From JBKHJZ01 sp046537875 (GTDB taxonomy: Bacteria > Actinomycetota > Acidimicrobiia > Acidimicrobiales > VFJN01): 64,000 bases of DNA. Where the stretch lies: NCBI GenBank assembly GCA_046537875.1, contig JBKHJZ010000001.1, positions 1 through 64,000 on the forward strand, in the 5' to 3' direction. The notes under the pieces are model-generated. The model worked only from the letters and a program-made list of their open reading frames with translations, was not told the DNA's origin and did not search any database. Each line of letters begins with the position of its first letter. The stretch's first letter is position 1. This document shows, in pieces, positions 8,402 through 17,981 of this stretch. Both the position numbers and the translations under genes were made by a program.

Positions 8402-9648
8402 GCGAGCCCGAGATCGAGTCCCTGGACGACTTCCGCGAGCGGGCCCGCGCCCACATCCGGGCCCACCTCGAGCGCGTGGGGTCCCGGTTCGTGTCGCTGC
8501 GCGGCCGCACCGACGACGAGGAGCTGGCCGGCGTCGCGCGCGACCGAGAGGTCCAGCGCATCCTGTTCGACGGCGGCCTCGCCGGCATCTGCGTGCCGAC
8601 CGCCTACGGCGGCCAGGGCCTCACGCCGGCGCACCAGCAGGTGCTCCAGGAGGAGCTCGCCGGTCGCGAGTTCCCGATGCGCCTGCAGGCGCCCACCATG
8701 ACCCCGTGCATGGCGGTGCTGCTCGACTTCGCCACCGAGGAGCAGAAGCGCCGCCACGTGCCCGCCATCCTGAAGGGCGAGGAGATCTGGATGCAGTTCC
8801 TCTCCGAGCCCGGCAACGGCTCGGACCTGGCGGGCGTCACCACCACCGCCGTCCGCGACGGCGACGAGTGGGTGCTGAACGGCTCGAAGGTGTGGACCAC
8901 CGGCGCGTGGTGGTCGGACTGGGGCATCTGCCTGGCCCGCACCAACTGGGACGTGCCCAAGCACCGCGGCCTCACGGTGTTCCTGCTCCCCATCGACCGC
9001 GAGGGCATCGAGGTCCACCGGATCGAGATGCTGAACGGGAACAGGGAGTTCTGCCAGGAGTTCTTCACCGACGTGCGGGTCCCCGACTCGGACCGCGTGG
9101 GCGAGGTCGACCAGGGCTGGACCGTCGCCACCCGGTGGCTGTTCCACGAGCGGATGCTCTACAACTCGCCGTACGTCACCGTCCCCGCGGGCACCGCCCG
9201 GCCCGGCGACGGCGGTGCCTCGATGCTCGACCTCGCCCGCGCGGCCGGCCGGGCGGACGATCCGGCGGTGCGCGACCTGGTCGGCGAGGCCACCATGCTC
9301 AGCCTGGCGGCCGGCGCGCTCCAGCGGCGGGTGTCCACCGGCATCGCCTCCGGCGCGATGCCCGACCAGGTCGCGGCCGTGGCCAGGCTCTTCGGCGGCA
9401 TCGTCACGACCCGGCGCACCACCATCGGCTTCGAGCTGGCCGGCGCAGCCGGCGCGGCCTGGGACGACGGCGACGGCGACCTGGCCGACACCGGCAACGA
9501 CTTCCTCATGCGCCAGGTCGCCTGCATCGGCGGCGGCACCACCGAGATGGCGGCGAACGTGGTGGCCGAGCGCGTGCTCGGCATGCCACGGGAGCGCTCC
9601 CTCGACCGGGACGTCCCGTTCCGCGAGGTGCCCCGGGGTGCCTCGTAG
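8398..9648 (+). CDS. Acyl-CoA dehydrogenase, second subunit
   Basis: A 416-residue ACAD with all three domains: GGLAGICVPTAYGGQGLTPAHQQV, the flavin-contact stretch QFLSEPGNGSDLAGVTTTA, and GSKVWTTGAWWSDWG. The C-terminal loop reads ACIGGGTTEMAANVVAERVLG; it keeps the GGT..E frame but has AAN where IQRN is usual. The ATG overlaps the stop of the upstream ACAD by 4 nt, indicating translational coupling and a heteromeric enzyme. It uses an acyl-CoA of unknown chain or ring and passes electrons to electron-transfer flavoprotein, which is not encoded in the window. Confidence 0.92.
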   Translation: MSEPEIESLDDFRERARAHIRAHLERVGSRFVSLRGRTDDEELAGVARDREVQRILFDGGLAGICVPTAYGGQGLTPAHQQVLQEELAGREFPMRLQAPTMTPCMAVLLDFATEEQKRRHVPAILKGEEIWMQFLSEPGNGSDLAGVTTTAVRDGDEWVLNGSKVWTTGAWWSDWGICLARTNWDVPKHRGLTVFLLPIDREGIEVHRIEMLNGNREFCQEFFTDVRVPDSDRVGEVDQGWTVATRWLFHERMLYNSPYVTVPAGTARPGDGGASMLDLARAAGRADDPAVRDLVGEATMLSLAAGALQRRVSTGIASGAMPDQVAAVARLFGGIVTTRRTTIGFELAGAAGAAWDDGDGDLADTGNDFLMRQVACIGGGTTEMAANVVAERVLGMPRERSLDRDVPFREVPRGAS

Positions 9649-9661
9649 GGGAGGGGCAGCC

Positions 9662-10447
9662 GTGAGCGAGGACCTCGACTTCCGACTGGAGGGCCACCGG
9701 GCGCTGGTCACCGGTGCCGGCCAGGGCGTGGGGGAGGGCATCGCCCGCCTGCTCGCCGCCGCCGGCACCGAGGTGGTGGTCAACGACGTCGTCGCCGAGC
9801 GGGCCGAGGCCGTGGCCGCCGGCATCGTCGACGGCGGCGGCCGAGCCGTCGCCGCACCGTTCGACGTGACGGACCCGACCGGGGTGGTCGACGCGCTCTC
9901 GCGCGTCGACCCGGTCGGCATCCTGGTCAACAACGCCGGCAACGCCGGGACCGAGGGCTTCGGCACACCGGGCCCCTTCGTGGAGACCGGCCCGGAGGCG
10001 TGGCGGAGGTTCATCGACGTCAACCTGCACGGCGTCCTGCACTGCACCCACGCCGTGCTGCCCGCGATGATCGACGCAGGATGGGGTCGGGTGGTGACGA
10101 TCATCTCGGACGCCGCCCGCACGCCCGAGAAGGGCACGGCCGTCTACGGCGCGGCCAAGGCGGGGGCGGCCGCGTTCGGCCGGGGCATCGCCGCCGAGGT
10201 CGCCCGCCACGGCATCACCGTCAACAACGTGGCCCTCGGCACCATGCGCACGCCGCTGACCGCGGGCCTGTGGGACGATCCGGCGATGGAGGCGCAGCAG
10301 AGGGCGATCCTGTCGCGCTACCTGGTGCGCCGGCCCGGCGATCCCGCCGACGTCGCCTGGATCGTCGCGACGCTCGCCAGCCCGCGGGCGGGCTGGGTCA
10401 CCGGCCAGACCATCCCCGTGGACGGCGGCTACGCGCCGGCTCTCTGA
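9662..10447 (+). CDS. Short-chain dehydrogenase/reductase
   Basis: A 261-residue classical SDR: VTGAGQGVGEGIARLLAAAG, VNNAGNAG, a catalytic YGAAKAGAAAFGRG and a C-terminal VTGQTIPVDGGYAPAL. Such enzymes in ACAD operons usually act as 3-hydroxyacyl-CoA or alcohol dehydrogenases. The GTG at 9662 follows a GGGAGGGG ribosome-binding site and lies 13 nt after the ACAD stop, so it is in the same transcript. The next gene is separated by 59 bp holding its own palindrome. Confidence 0.9.
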   Translation: MSEDLDFRLEGHRALVTGAGQGVGEGIARLLAAAGTEVVVNDVVAERAEAVAAGIVDGGGRAVAAPFDVTDPTGVVDALSRVDPVGILVNNAGNAGTEGFGTPGPFVETGPEAWRRFIDVNLHGVLHCTHAVLPAMIDAGWGRVVTIISDAARTPEKGTAVYGAAKAGAAAFGRGIAAEVARHGITVNNVALGTMRTPLTAGLWDDPAMEAQQRAILSRYLVRRPGDPADVAWIVATLASPRAGWVTGQTIPVDGGYAPAL

Positions 10448-10478
10448 CCGGTCACCGGAGCCGCGTTACACTCCTCGA

Positions 10479-10491
10479 AGAACAGCGTTCT
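10479..10491. promoter_or_regulatory. Palindrome AGAAC-AGC-GTTCT (GAACNNNGTTC family)
   Basis: A perfect 13-bp inverted repeat (5-bp arms, 3-nt centre) in the gap between the SDR stop at 10447 and the LLM ATG at 10507, overlapping the expected promoter. Similar sites occur at 30048-30060, 33023-33033 and, less exactly, 48469-48479, all in promoter regions. It could give the LLM-TauD-CMD genes separate control inside the longer run. Confidence 0.5.
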
Positions 10492-10506
10492 CTTTGGAGG
10501 TCCGCC

Positions 10507-11460
10507 ATGCGGGTCGGGGTGATGTTGGGGCCGGAGCGCAGCCGGTACGCCACCAAGATCGATCGCATGCTGGAGGACGCGCGCTGGGCCGACGAGGCCG
10601 GGCTCCACTCCGTGTGGATCCCCCAGATCCCCGACGACTTCGACGCGCTGACCGCCGCCACGCTCGTCGGCCGGGAGACCACGCGCCTCGAGATCGGCAC
10701 CGCCGTGGTCCCCGTGCAACCGCGCCACCCCATCGCCCTCGCCCGGCAGGCCCTGTCGACGCAGGCCGCCTGCGGCGGGCGCCTGACGCTCGGCCTCGGC
10801 GTGTCGCACCACTGGGTCATCGACGAGATGCTGGGCCTGCCCTACGACGCGCCCGTCGCCACCATGCGGGCGCACCTCGACGTGCTCGAGCAGGCGCTCG
10901 CCGGGCCCGGGACGGTCGACGTGGAGAACGACCGGTTCCGGGTGCACGCCCCGCTCGACATCACCGACATCGCGCCCACCCCAGTGCTGCTCGCCGCGCT
11001 CGGGCCGATGATGCTGCGACTCGCCGGCGAGCGCGCCGACGGCACCGTCCTCTGGATGGCCGACGAGCGGGCCATCGGCGACCACATCGTCCCCACCATC
11101 ACCCGCGCCGCGGAGGGTGCGGGCCGCACGCCACCGCGCGTCATCGCCGGCGTGCCCGTGTGCCTGTGCGCCCCCGGCGAGGTGGGGGAGGCGGTCGCCC
11201 GCACGAACCGCGTGCTCTCCGAGGCCGAGGTCTCGCCCAACTACCAGGCTCTGCTCGACCGCGGGGACGCGCGTGAGGTCGGCGACCTGCTGGCGGCCGG
11301 CACCGAGTCGATGATCGAGAAGCGGCTGCGCGCGTTCGCCGACGCCGGCGCCACCGACCTGTCGGTGCGGGTCGTCGCCATCGGTGCCGACCGCGACGAG
11401 AAGGTCGCATCGTCCCGCCGCACCCGGGAGTACCTGGCCTCCCTCGGCGGCGAGCTCTAG
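10507..11460 (+). CDS. LLM class F420-dependent oxidoreductase
   Basis: A 317-residue luciferase-like monooxygenase-family protein beginning MRVGVMLGPERSRYATKIDR, with the barrel motifs LTLGLGVSHHWVIDEMLGLPY and LAALGPMMLRLAGERADGTVLWM that mark the F420-dependent subgroup. GGAGG lies 6 nt before the ATG. It heads the second half of the run (LLM-TauD-CMD) and is preceded by its own AGAACAGCGTTCT palindrome. It probably carries out an F420-linked reduction or oxidation on a pathway intermediate; the substrate is not visible. Confidence 0.88.
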   Translation: MRVGVMLGPERSRYATKIDRMLEDARWADEAGLHSVWIPQIPDDFDALTAATLVGRETTRLEIGTAVVPVQPRHPIALARQALSTQAACGGRLTLGLGVSHHWVIDEMLGLPYDAPVATMRAHLDVLEQALAGPGTVDVENDRFRVHAPLDITDIAPTPVLLAALGPMMLRLAGERADGTVLWMADERAIGDHIVPTITRAAEGAGRTPPRVIAGVPVCLCAPGEVGEAVARTNRVLSEAEVSPNYQALLDRGDAREVGDLLAAGTESMIEKRLRAFADAGATDLSVRVVAIGADRDEKVASSRRTREYLASLGGEL

Positions 11461-11475
11461 ACGGAAGGAAGCAGC

Positions 11476-12312
11476 ATGGGCGCACCGGACATCAAGAGGT
11501 TGACCGACACGGTGGGCGCCGAGGTGCTCGGCGTGGAGGCCGGCGACCTCCTGCACGACGAGCGGCTCCCGACCTGGGCCCTCGGGGCCCTCGAGGCCCA
11601 CGGGGTCCTCGTCTTCCGGGGCCTGCACCTCGACGACGCCACCCAGGTCGCGTTCAGCAGGAGGCTCGGCCGCGTGGAGACCTTCCCGGGCAGGGGCAAG
11701 GAGCTCCCGGAGATCTTCCGGGTGTCCCTCGATCCGGCGAAGACGCCGGCGGCCGAGTACCTGAAGGGCACCTTCGACTGGCACATCGACGGCATGACCG
11801 AGGACGTACCGATCATGGCCACGCTGCTCGCCGCCCACGCCATCGCCGCCGACGGCGGCGAGACCGAGTTCGCCAGCACCTACGCCGCGTACGACGACCT
11901 CACCGACGAGGAGAAGGAGCGCTTCGAGTCGGTGCGCGTCGTGCACACCTTCGAGGCGGCCCAGCGCCTGCACAAGCCGAACCCCTCGCCCGAGGAGCTG
12001 AGGATGTGGCGGTCGCGCCCGGCGAAGGAGCACCCCCTGGTCTGGACCCACGACGACGGCCGCAAGTCGCTCGTGCTCGGCGCGACCACCGCAGGGGTGG
12101 TCGGCATGGGCGAGGCCGAGGGCCGGGCGTTCCTCGACGACCTGCTCGCGCGCGCCACGGTGCCCGACCGGGTGTACCGCCACGAGTGGGCGGTCGGCGA
12201 CCTCGTGATCTGGGACAACCGGGGCGTGCTCCACCGCGCCCGGCCCTACGACCCCGCCTCGCCCCGGGACATGCACCGCACCACCCTCTACGGCGACGAG
12301 CGGGTGAAGTGA
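11476..12312 (+). CDS. TauD/TfdA-family Fe(II)/2-oxoglutarate dioxygenase
   Basis: A 278-residue TauD/TfdA-family protein. The iron-binding facial triad is intact: His103 and Asp105 in DWHIDG, and His253 in NRGVLHRA; Arg268 in HRTTLYGD is the likely 2-oxoglutarate anchor. Family members hydroxylate next to sulfonates, ethers or carboxylates, releasing CO2 and succinate. GGAAGGAAG precedes the ATG, 15 nt after the LLM stop, and the next gene overlaps its stop by GTGA, so it is well inside the operon. The substrate is unknown. Confidence 0.9.
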   Translation: MGAPDIKRLTDTVGAEVLGVEAGDLLHDERLPTWALGALEAHGVLVFRGLHLDDATQVAFSRRLGRVETFPGRGKELPEIFRVSLDPAKTPAAEYLKGTFDWHIDGMTEDVPIMATLLAAHAIAADGGETEFASTYAAYDDLTDEEKERFESVRVVHTFEAAQRLHKPNPSPEELRMWRSRPAKEHPLVWTHDDGRKSLVLGATTAGVVGMGEAEGRAFLDDLLARATVPDRVYRHEWAVGDLVIWDNRGVLHRARPYDPASPRDMHRTTLYGDERVK

Positions 12313-12890
12313 CCGTGCGCCTGCCGCCCCTCCCGCCCGGCGAGTGGCCGCCGGAGATGCGGGAGGCCATCGCCGCGCTGCGCCCGCCCACCGTGCGACA
12401 CCCCCTGCCGGAGCGGCGCGACGACCGGCCGAAGGGGCTGAACATCCTCGGCCTGCTGGCGCGCCACCCAGAGCTGGCCAGGGCGTACCACTCGTTCAAC
12501 GGTCACGTGCTGTTCGCCACCAGCCTCTCGCTGCGCCAGCGCGAGCTGCTCGTCCTGCGGGTGGCAGCCGTGCGCGACGCCGAGTACGAGTGGTTGCAGC
12601 ACAAGGTGATCGGTCTCGACATCGGGATGACGGAGGAGGAGATCGCCCGCGTCGCGGCCGGGCCCGACGCACCGGCGTGGGCGCCCGCCGAGGCCGCGCT
12701 GCTGCGCGCCGTCGACCAGCTCCTCGGCGACGCCCGCATCCACGACGAGACCTACGCCGAGCTGGCCGCCGGGCTGTCGGACCGCCAGCTCCTCGACCTC
12801 GTCTTCACCGTGGGTGCGTACGACCTGCTGGCCATGGCGATGCGCACGTTCGGCGTGGACGTCGACCCCGACCTCGCCGCCTGGCGATGA
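12309..12890 (+). CDS. Carboxymuconolactone decarboxylase/AhpD-family protein
   Basis: A 193-residue all-helical CMD-family protein. The core LSLRQRELLVLRVAAVRDAEYEWLQHKVIGLDIGMTEEEI matches the CMD/AhpD fold, including EYEWxxH, but the catalytic CxxC of AhpD is missing, so this is not an alkylhydroperoxidase. Family members of this length commonly sit in aromatic or steroid catabolism operons without a defined reaction. The GTG at 12309 overlaps the TauD stop; another GTG at 12315 is possible. It is the last gene of the run before the molybdenum hydroxylase operon, 89 bp downstream. Confidence 0.85.
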   Translation: MTVRLPPLPPGEWPPEMREAIAALRPPTVRHPLPERRDDRPKGLNILGLLARHPELARAYHSFNGHVLFATSLSLRQRELLVLRVAAVRDAEYEWLQHKVIGLDIGMTEEEIARVAAGPDAPAWAPAEAALLRAVDQLLGDARIHDETYAELAAGLSDRQLLDLVFTVGAYDLLAMAMRTFGVDVDPDLAAWR

Positions 12891-12961
12891 CGGCCTCCGC
12901 TCGGCGCCCCGCGGCCGGGCGATGGCGCCCGGGCCGTCCTTGACCATGGCCCGACGCCGAC

Positions 12962-12979
12962 GCTAAGCATCCGCTCAGC
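12962..12979. promoter_or_regulatory. 18-bp palindrome GCTNNGCNNNNGCNNAGC, copy 1
   Basis: GCTAAGCATCCGCTCAGC is an inverted repeat of GCTNAGC arms around 4 nt, and it ends exactly one base before the ATG of the molybdenum hydroxylase large subunit at 12980. The same architecture recurs at 46097-46114 and 52565-52582, each before a catabolic gene. It is a probable operator. Its position suggests that the transcript is leaderless or that repression blocks the start site itself. Confidence 0.6.
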
Positions 12980-15331
12980 ATGGAGGGGACCGCGTTCACC
13001 GGCGCCGCCCGGTACACGGGCAGCCGCGTCCAGCGCGTCGAGGACGCCCGGCTGCTCACCGGCCGGGGCACGTTCGTCGACGACGTCGTCCGGCCGGGCA
13101 TGCTCCACGCCTGCTTCGTGCGCAGCCCGTTCCCCCGGGCGCGCATCGGCGGCATCGACCCGTCCGGGGCGCTCGCGCTGCCCGGCGTGCACGCCGTGCT
13201 CACCGCCGCGGACCTCCACCCGGACGTGCACGAGCCGTGGTACTCGACGGCGGGCAAGGACATCCCCGACACCCCCCGACCGCCCCTCGCCGAGGGCGAG
13301 GCCCGCTTCGTCGGTGACCCGGTGGCTCTGGTCGTCGCCGAGACCCGCGCCCTGGCCGAGGACGCCGTCGACCTGGTCGACGTCGACTACGAGCCGCTGA
13401 CGCCCGTGGCCGACTACACGACGGCGGGCGAGGCCGGCGAGCTGGTCCACCCCGGCTTCGAGGGCAACGTCGCCGGCCGGCTCCGCGGCCGCGGCCGCCG
13501 CGACGTGGAGGAGGTGTTCGCCACGGCGGCGCACGTCGTGGAGGAGTCGATCCACCAGCAGGCCTACGCCGCCGTGCCGATCGAGACCCGCGGCATCGTC
13601 GTCGAGTGGACCGGCGAGGACCTCACCGTCTGGGCGGCGACACAGGCGCCCCACGAGCTGCGGGCGTTCTGCTCCCGGCTGCTCGGGCTGCCCGAGCACC
13701 ACATCCGGGTCATCATGCGCGACACCGGCGGTGGCTTCGGGCAGAAGGTCGTGCCCCTGCGCGAGGACATGTGCCTCATGCTGGCGGCGCGGAAGGTGGC
13801 GGCACCCGTGAAGTGGATCGAGGACCGGCGCGAGAACCTCATGGCCGCGGGCCAGGCCCGTCACGAGCACGGTGCAGCCGCCATGGCCTTCGACGACGAC
13901 GGCCGGATCCTCGCCGCCCGCATCGACCACGTCCAGGACGTCGGCGCCTACCCGACGCCCTGGCCGGTGGGCACGGCGGCAGCCGTGGGGATGCTCTTCC
14001 CCGGGCCCTACCGGATCGCCACGGCGAGCTGGTCCACCACCTCGGTCTTCTCGAACACCGCCGGCCGCACCGCCTACCGGGGCCCGTGGATGTTCGAGAC
14101 CACGGCGCGGGAGGTGCTGCTCGACATCGCCGCCCGCCGCATCGCGATGGACCCGGTCGAGCTCCGGCGCCGCAACATGCTGGCCCGCGACGAGCTGCCG
14201 TGCACCAACCCGAACGGCATGCCCTACAGCGACATGTCACCCCGCGAGGTGTTCGAGCAGGCGCTGGAGATCGTCGACCACGACGGCTTCCGGCGCGAGC
14301 AGGCGGAGCTGCGGGCGCAGGGCCGGTACCTCGGCATCGGCACCAGCAGCTACGTCGAGCCCACCACCACCGGCATGCCGCCGTACACCACCGAGGGCGC
14401 CACCATCCGCATCGAGCCCAGCGGCACGGTCAACGTCTACCTGGCCGGGGGCTCGACCGGCAACAGCCTGGAGACGGCGGCCGTGCAGGTCGCCGCCGAT
14501 GCGCTGGGCGTCGACATCGCGGACGTGGCGACCATCCAGGGCGACACCGCGATCACACCCTTCGGCGGCGGCACCGGCGGCAGCCGGAGCGGGTCGATGC
14601 TCGCGGGTGCCATCACCGAGACGGCCGCCGGCCTGCGGGCGCGCATCGTGCAGATCGCCGCCCACCTGCTGGAGGCGGCGCCCGAGGACATCGAGCTCGC
14701 CCGCAGCCGGGCCGCGGTACGGGGCACGCCGGCGAAGGCGGTGACGCTGCGCGAGATCGCGGAGGCCGCCTACTTCCGGCCCCACGAGCTGCCCGAGGGC
14801 GTGCCCGCCGGGCTGGAGGCCAGCGGCCGGTACGCCGCGCCGGCGCCGATGATCTGGGCGAACGCCACCCACGTCTGCACCTGCGAGGTCGACGTCGAGA
14901 CCGGCCTCGTCCGGCTGCTGCGCTACGTGGTGAGCGAGGACTGCGGGCCGATGATCAACCCGACCGTCGTCGAGGGCCAGATCGCCGGCGGCACGGTGCA
15001 GGGCATCGGCGGGGCCCTGCTCGAGCACCTCGCCTACGACGAGGAGGGCAACCCCACCGCCACGACGTTCCTCGACTACCTGCTGCCCACCATCGCGGAG
15101 GTTCCCGACCTCGAGTACGGGCACATCGAGACGCCGGGGCCCGGCGCCGGCGGCTACAAGGGCGTGGGCGAGGGCGGTGCCATCGGCGCCCCCGCCGCCG
15201 TGATCAACGCGGTGGCCGACGCGCTGGCGCCCTTCGGCGCGGAGCTCACGCGGCTCCCGGTGACCCCGGCCGAGGTCGTCCGGCAGGTCCGAGGATCCCG
15301 GTCGACGGCCGGCGCAGGAGCCGCATCGTGA
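12980..15331 (+). CDS. Molybdenum hydroxylase large subunit (xanthine dehydrogenase/CoxL family)
   Basis: A 783-residue molybdopterin-cytosine-dinucleotide-type large subunit. The N-terminus YTGSRVQRVEDARLLTGRG is typical, GGGFGQK (near 250) and AYRGPWMFE contact the cofactor, and the catalytic glutamate is Glu731 in KGVGEGGAIGAP. The CO dehydrogenase loop with VAYRCSFR is absent, so the enzyme probably hydroxylates a heterocycle, aldehyde or activated C-H rather than CO. It overlaps the FAD subunit by 4 nt. An 18-bp palindrome abuts the ATG, and no ribosome-binding site is visible. Confidence 0.93.
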   Translation: MEGTAFTGAARYTGSRVQRVEDARLLTGRGTFVDDVVRPGMLHACFVRSPFPRARIGGIDPSGALALPGVHAVLTAADLHPDVHEPWYSTAGKDIPDTPRPPLAEGEARFVGDPVALVVAETRALAEDAVDLVDVDYEPLTPVADYTTAGEAGELVHPGFEGNVAGRLRGRGRRDVEEVFATAAHVVEESIHQQAYAAVPIETRGIVVEWTGEDLTVWAATQAPHELRAFCSRLLGLPEHHIRVIMRDTGGGFGQKVVPLREDMCLMLAARKVAAPVKWIEDRRENLMAAGQARHEHGAAAMAFDDDGRILAARIDHVQDVGAYPTPWPVGTAAAVGMLFPGPYRIATASWSTTSVFSNTAGRTAYRGPWMFETTAREVLLDIAARRIAMDPVELRRRNMLARDELPCTNPNGMPYSDMSPREVFEQALEIVDHDGFRREQAELRAQGRYLGIGTSSYVEPTTTGMPPYTTEGATIRIEPSGTVNVYLAGGSTGNSLETAAVQVAADALGVDIADVATIQGDTAITPFGGGTGGSRSGSMLAGAITETAAGLRARIVQIAAHLLEAAPEDIELARSRAAVRGTPAKAVTLREIAEAAYFRPHELPEGVPAGLEASGRYAAPAPMIWANATHVCTCEVDVETGLVRLLRYVVSEDCGPMINPTVVEGQIAGGTVQGIGGALLEHLAYDEEGNPTATTFLDYLLPTIAEVPDLEYGHIETPGPGAGGYKGVGEGGAIGAPAAVINAVADALAPFGAELTRLPVTPAEVVRQVRGSRSTAGAGAAS

Positions 15332-16195
15332 AGCCGGCACCGTTCGAGTACCACGCCCCGGCCACGCTCGACGACGCCGTCGGGCTCCTCGGCGAGCTCG
15401 GCGACGCCGCCAAGGTCCTCGCCGGCGGGCAGAGCCTGATCCCGATGCTCGCCCTGCGCCTGGCGTTCTTCGAGCACCTGGTCGACCTCGGTCGCATCGA
15501 GCAGCTCCAGCGGATCGAGCGCGTCGACGGCTCCCTGCGCATCGGCGCCGGCGTCCGCCAGTCGGCGGTCGAGCGCTCCACGGAGGCGGCGGCCGCCGTG
15601 CCGCTCCTCGCCCGGGCCACCCCGCTGATCGGACACGTCCAGATCCGGAACCGCGGCACCGTCGGCGGCTCCATCGCCCACGCCGACCCGGCCGCCGAGT
15701 ACCCCGCCGTCGCCCTGACTCTCGATGCGGTGATGGAGGTGGCGTCGCCGCGCGGCGCCCGGGAGGTGCCGGCGGCCGAGTTCTTCGCCGGCACGTGGAC
15801 CACCGACCTCGCCGACGACGAGGTGCTCACCGCACTGCGCCTCCCCGTGTGGGACGGGCGGTGCGGTTTCGCCGTCGAGGAGCTGGCCCGGCGCCACGGC
15901 GACTTCGCCATCGCCGGCGCCACGATCGCGCTCGAGCTGGCGGCCGACGACACCGTCCGGCGGTGCGCCATCGGGCTCTTCGGCGTGGGTCCCGTGCCGG
16001 AGCGGGGCGCGGCCGCCGAGCGGGCGGCGGTCGGGACGTCCGTGGGTGACATCGACCCGTCGGCCCTGGGCGAGCATGCCGCCGCCGGCCTCGCGTCGGT
16101 CCCCGACGACGCCCATGGCCCCGCCGGGTACCGCCGGCACGTCGCCGGCGTCATGGTCGCCCGGGGGTGGCGGCGAGCCGTCGAGGAGGCAGCAC

Positions 16196-16203
<8 letters not shown>
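15328..16203 (+). CDS. Molybdenum hydroxylase FAD-binding medium subunit (CoxM family)
   Basis: A 291-residue FAD subunit that passes electrons from the iron-sulfur subunit to an acceptor. Both FAD signatures are present: LAGGQSLIPML (about 31-41) and IRNRGTVGGSIAHADPAAEYP (about 108-128). The GTG start overlaps the stop of the large subunit (GTGA) and the gene overlaps the small subunit by 8 nt, so all three subunits should be made in stoichiometric amounts. Gene order is large-medium-small, whereas classical cox clusters run medium-small-large. Confidence 0.93.
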
Positions 16204-16678
<475 letters not shown>

Positions 16679-16694
16679 GCATCCCGGGCGGCGG

Positions 16695-17927
16695 TCACCG
16701 CGTGTAGGCCTTGCCGCCCTTCATCACGAACCGCACCTGCTGCAGCGTCGTGATGTCGGTGAGCGGGTCGCCGTGCACGCCGACGATGTCGGCGAGCATG
16801 CCCGGCGCGATCCGGCCGAGGTCCGGGGCGTCGATGAGCTCGGCGCTGACCGTGGTGGCGGCCCGGATGGCCTGGAGCGGGGTCATGCCCCGCTTGACCA
16901 GCACCACCAGCTCCTCGGCGTTGCGGCCGTGCCAGATGGCGGGCGCGTCGCTGCCGGACGCGATCTTGACGCCGGCCTCGATGGCGTTCGACAGCGACTC
17001 CTGCGCCCTCGGGAACATCTCGGCCGCCTTGGCCTGCATGTGCGCCGGCTGCGTCGAGATGTCCCAGTTCTCGGTGAGGGCGGTGGTCGACACGAGGAAC
17101 GTGCCGGTGTCGACGAGGCGCTGGATGGTGTCGCCGGTGATCATGAACCCGTGCTCGATGCAGTCGATGCCGGCGTCGATCGCCGCGTTGACGGCGTCGT
17201 CGCCGTGGCAGTGGGCGGCCACCTTCAGGCCCCGGCGGTGGGCCTCGTCGGCGATGGCGGCGAGCTCGTCGTCGGAGTACTGCTGGGCGCCGGGCGGGCC
17301 GAGCGTCACCACGCCGCCCGAGGCGCAGCACTTGACGAGCCGGGCGCCGTGCTTGACCTGGTAGCGGACGGCCCGGCGGACCTCGTCGACGCCGTCGGCG
17401 ATGCCCTCCTCGACGCCCAGCGGCATCATGTGCGGCGCGAGCCCGCTCTGGGCGCTGGGATCGAGGTGGCCGCCGGTGGGGCAGATGGCATGGCCGGCCG
17501 GCACGATCCGCGGTCCGTCGACCCAGCCCCCCTCGACCGCCCGGCTCAGGGCCACGTCGAGCAGGTAGCCGCCGGTCTTCACGAACAGGCCGAGGTTCCG
17601 GACCGTGGTGAACCCCGCCCGCAGGGTCCGGCGGGCGTTGACCGTGGCCCGCAGGGTCATCGTCACCGGATCGGTCACGACCGGGTCGGTGAGGCCGGCC
17701 CCGGGGCCGCCGAGCACGAGATCGACCTCCATGTCCATGAGGCCGGGGACCAGGGTGAGCTCGGGCAGCTCGACCACCTCGTCGGCGTCGGAGGCGACGC
17801 TGCCGTCGGTGCCGACCGAGGCGATCCGATCGCCCTCCACGCAGACGTACCCGTCGTCGATCACGTCGCCGGTGTCGACATCGAGGATGCCGCGGGCGTG
17901 GAGGACGGTCATGGTGGGTGCGGCCAT
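16695..17927 (-). CDS. Amidohydrolase-family protein with altered metal site
   Basis: A 410-residue protein of the imidazolonepropionase/prolidase-like amidohydrolase group, with a beta-sandwich N-terminus and a TIM barrel. Lys199 (carboxylation position, VKCCASGG), His239 (AAHCHG), His259 (IEHG) and Asp327 (GSDAP) are all in place. However, the first metal ligands, normally HxH after PGL[IM]D, read E67-V-D69 in PGLMDMEVDL. The alpha metal should therefore be bound differently, or only one metal used. It could hydrolyse an amide, lactone or cyclic ureide formed by the adjoining molybdenum hydroxylase; that link is inference. Confidence 0.85.
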   Translation of the reverse strand: MAAPTMTVLHARGILDVDTGDVIDDGYVCVEGDRIASVGTDGSVASDADEVVELPELTLVPGLMDMEVDLVLGGPGAGLTDPVVTDPVTMTLRATVNARRTLRAGFTTVRNLGLFVKTGGYLLDVALSRAVEGGWVDGPRIVPAGHAICPTGGHLDPSAQSGLAPHMMPLGVEEGIADGVDEVRRAVRYQVKHGARLVKCCASGGVVTLGPPGAQQYSDDELAAIADEAHRRGLKVAAHCHGDDAVNAAIDAGIDCIEHGFMITGDTIQRLVDTGTFLVSTTALTENWDISTQPAHMQAKAAEMFPRAQESLSNAIEAGVKIASGSDAPAIWHGRNAEELVVLVKRGMTPLQAIRAATTVSAELIDAPDLGRIAPGMLADIVGVHGDPLTDITTLQQVRFVMKGGKAYTR

Positions 17928-17981
17928 GGGGTCGGTCTAGCATCGCCCGATGCACCAGCAGCACGTCGCGGCGGTCGTACC

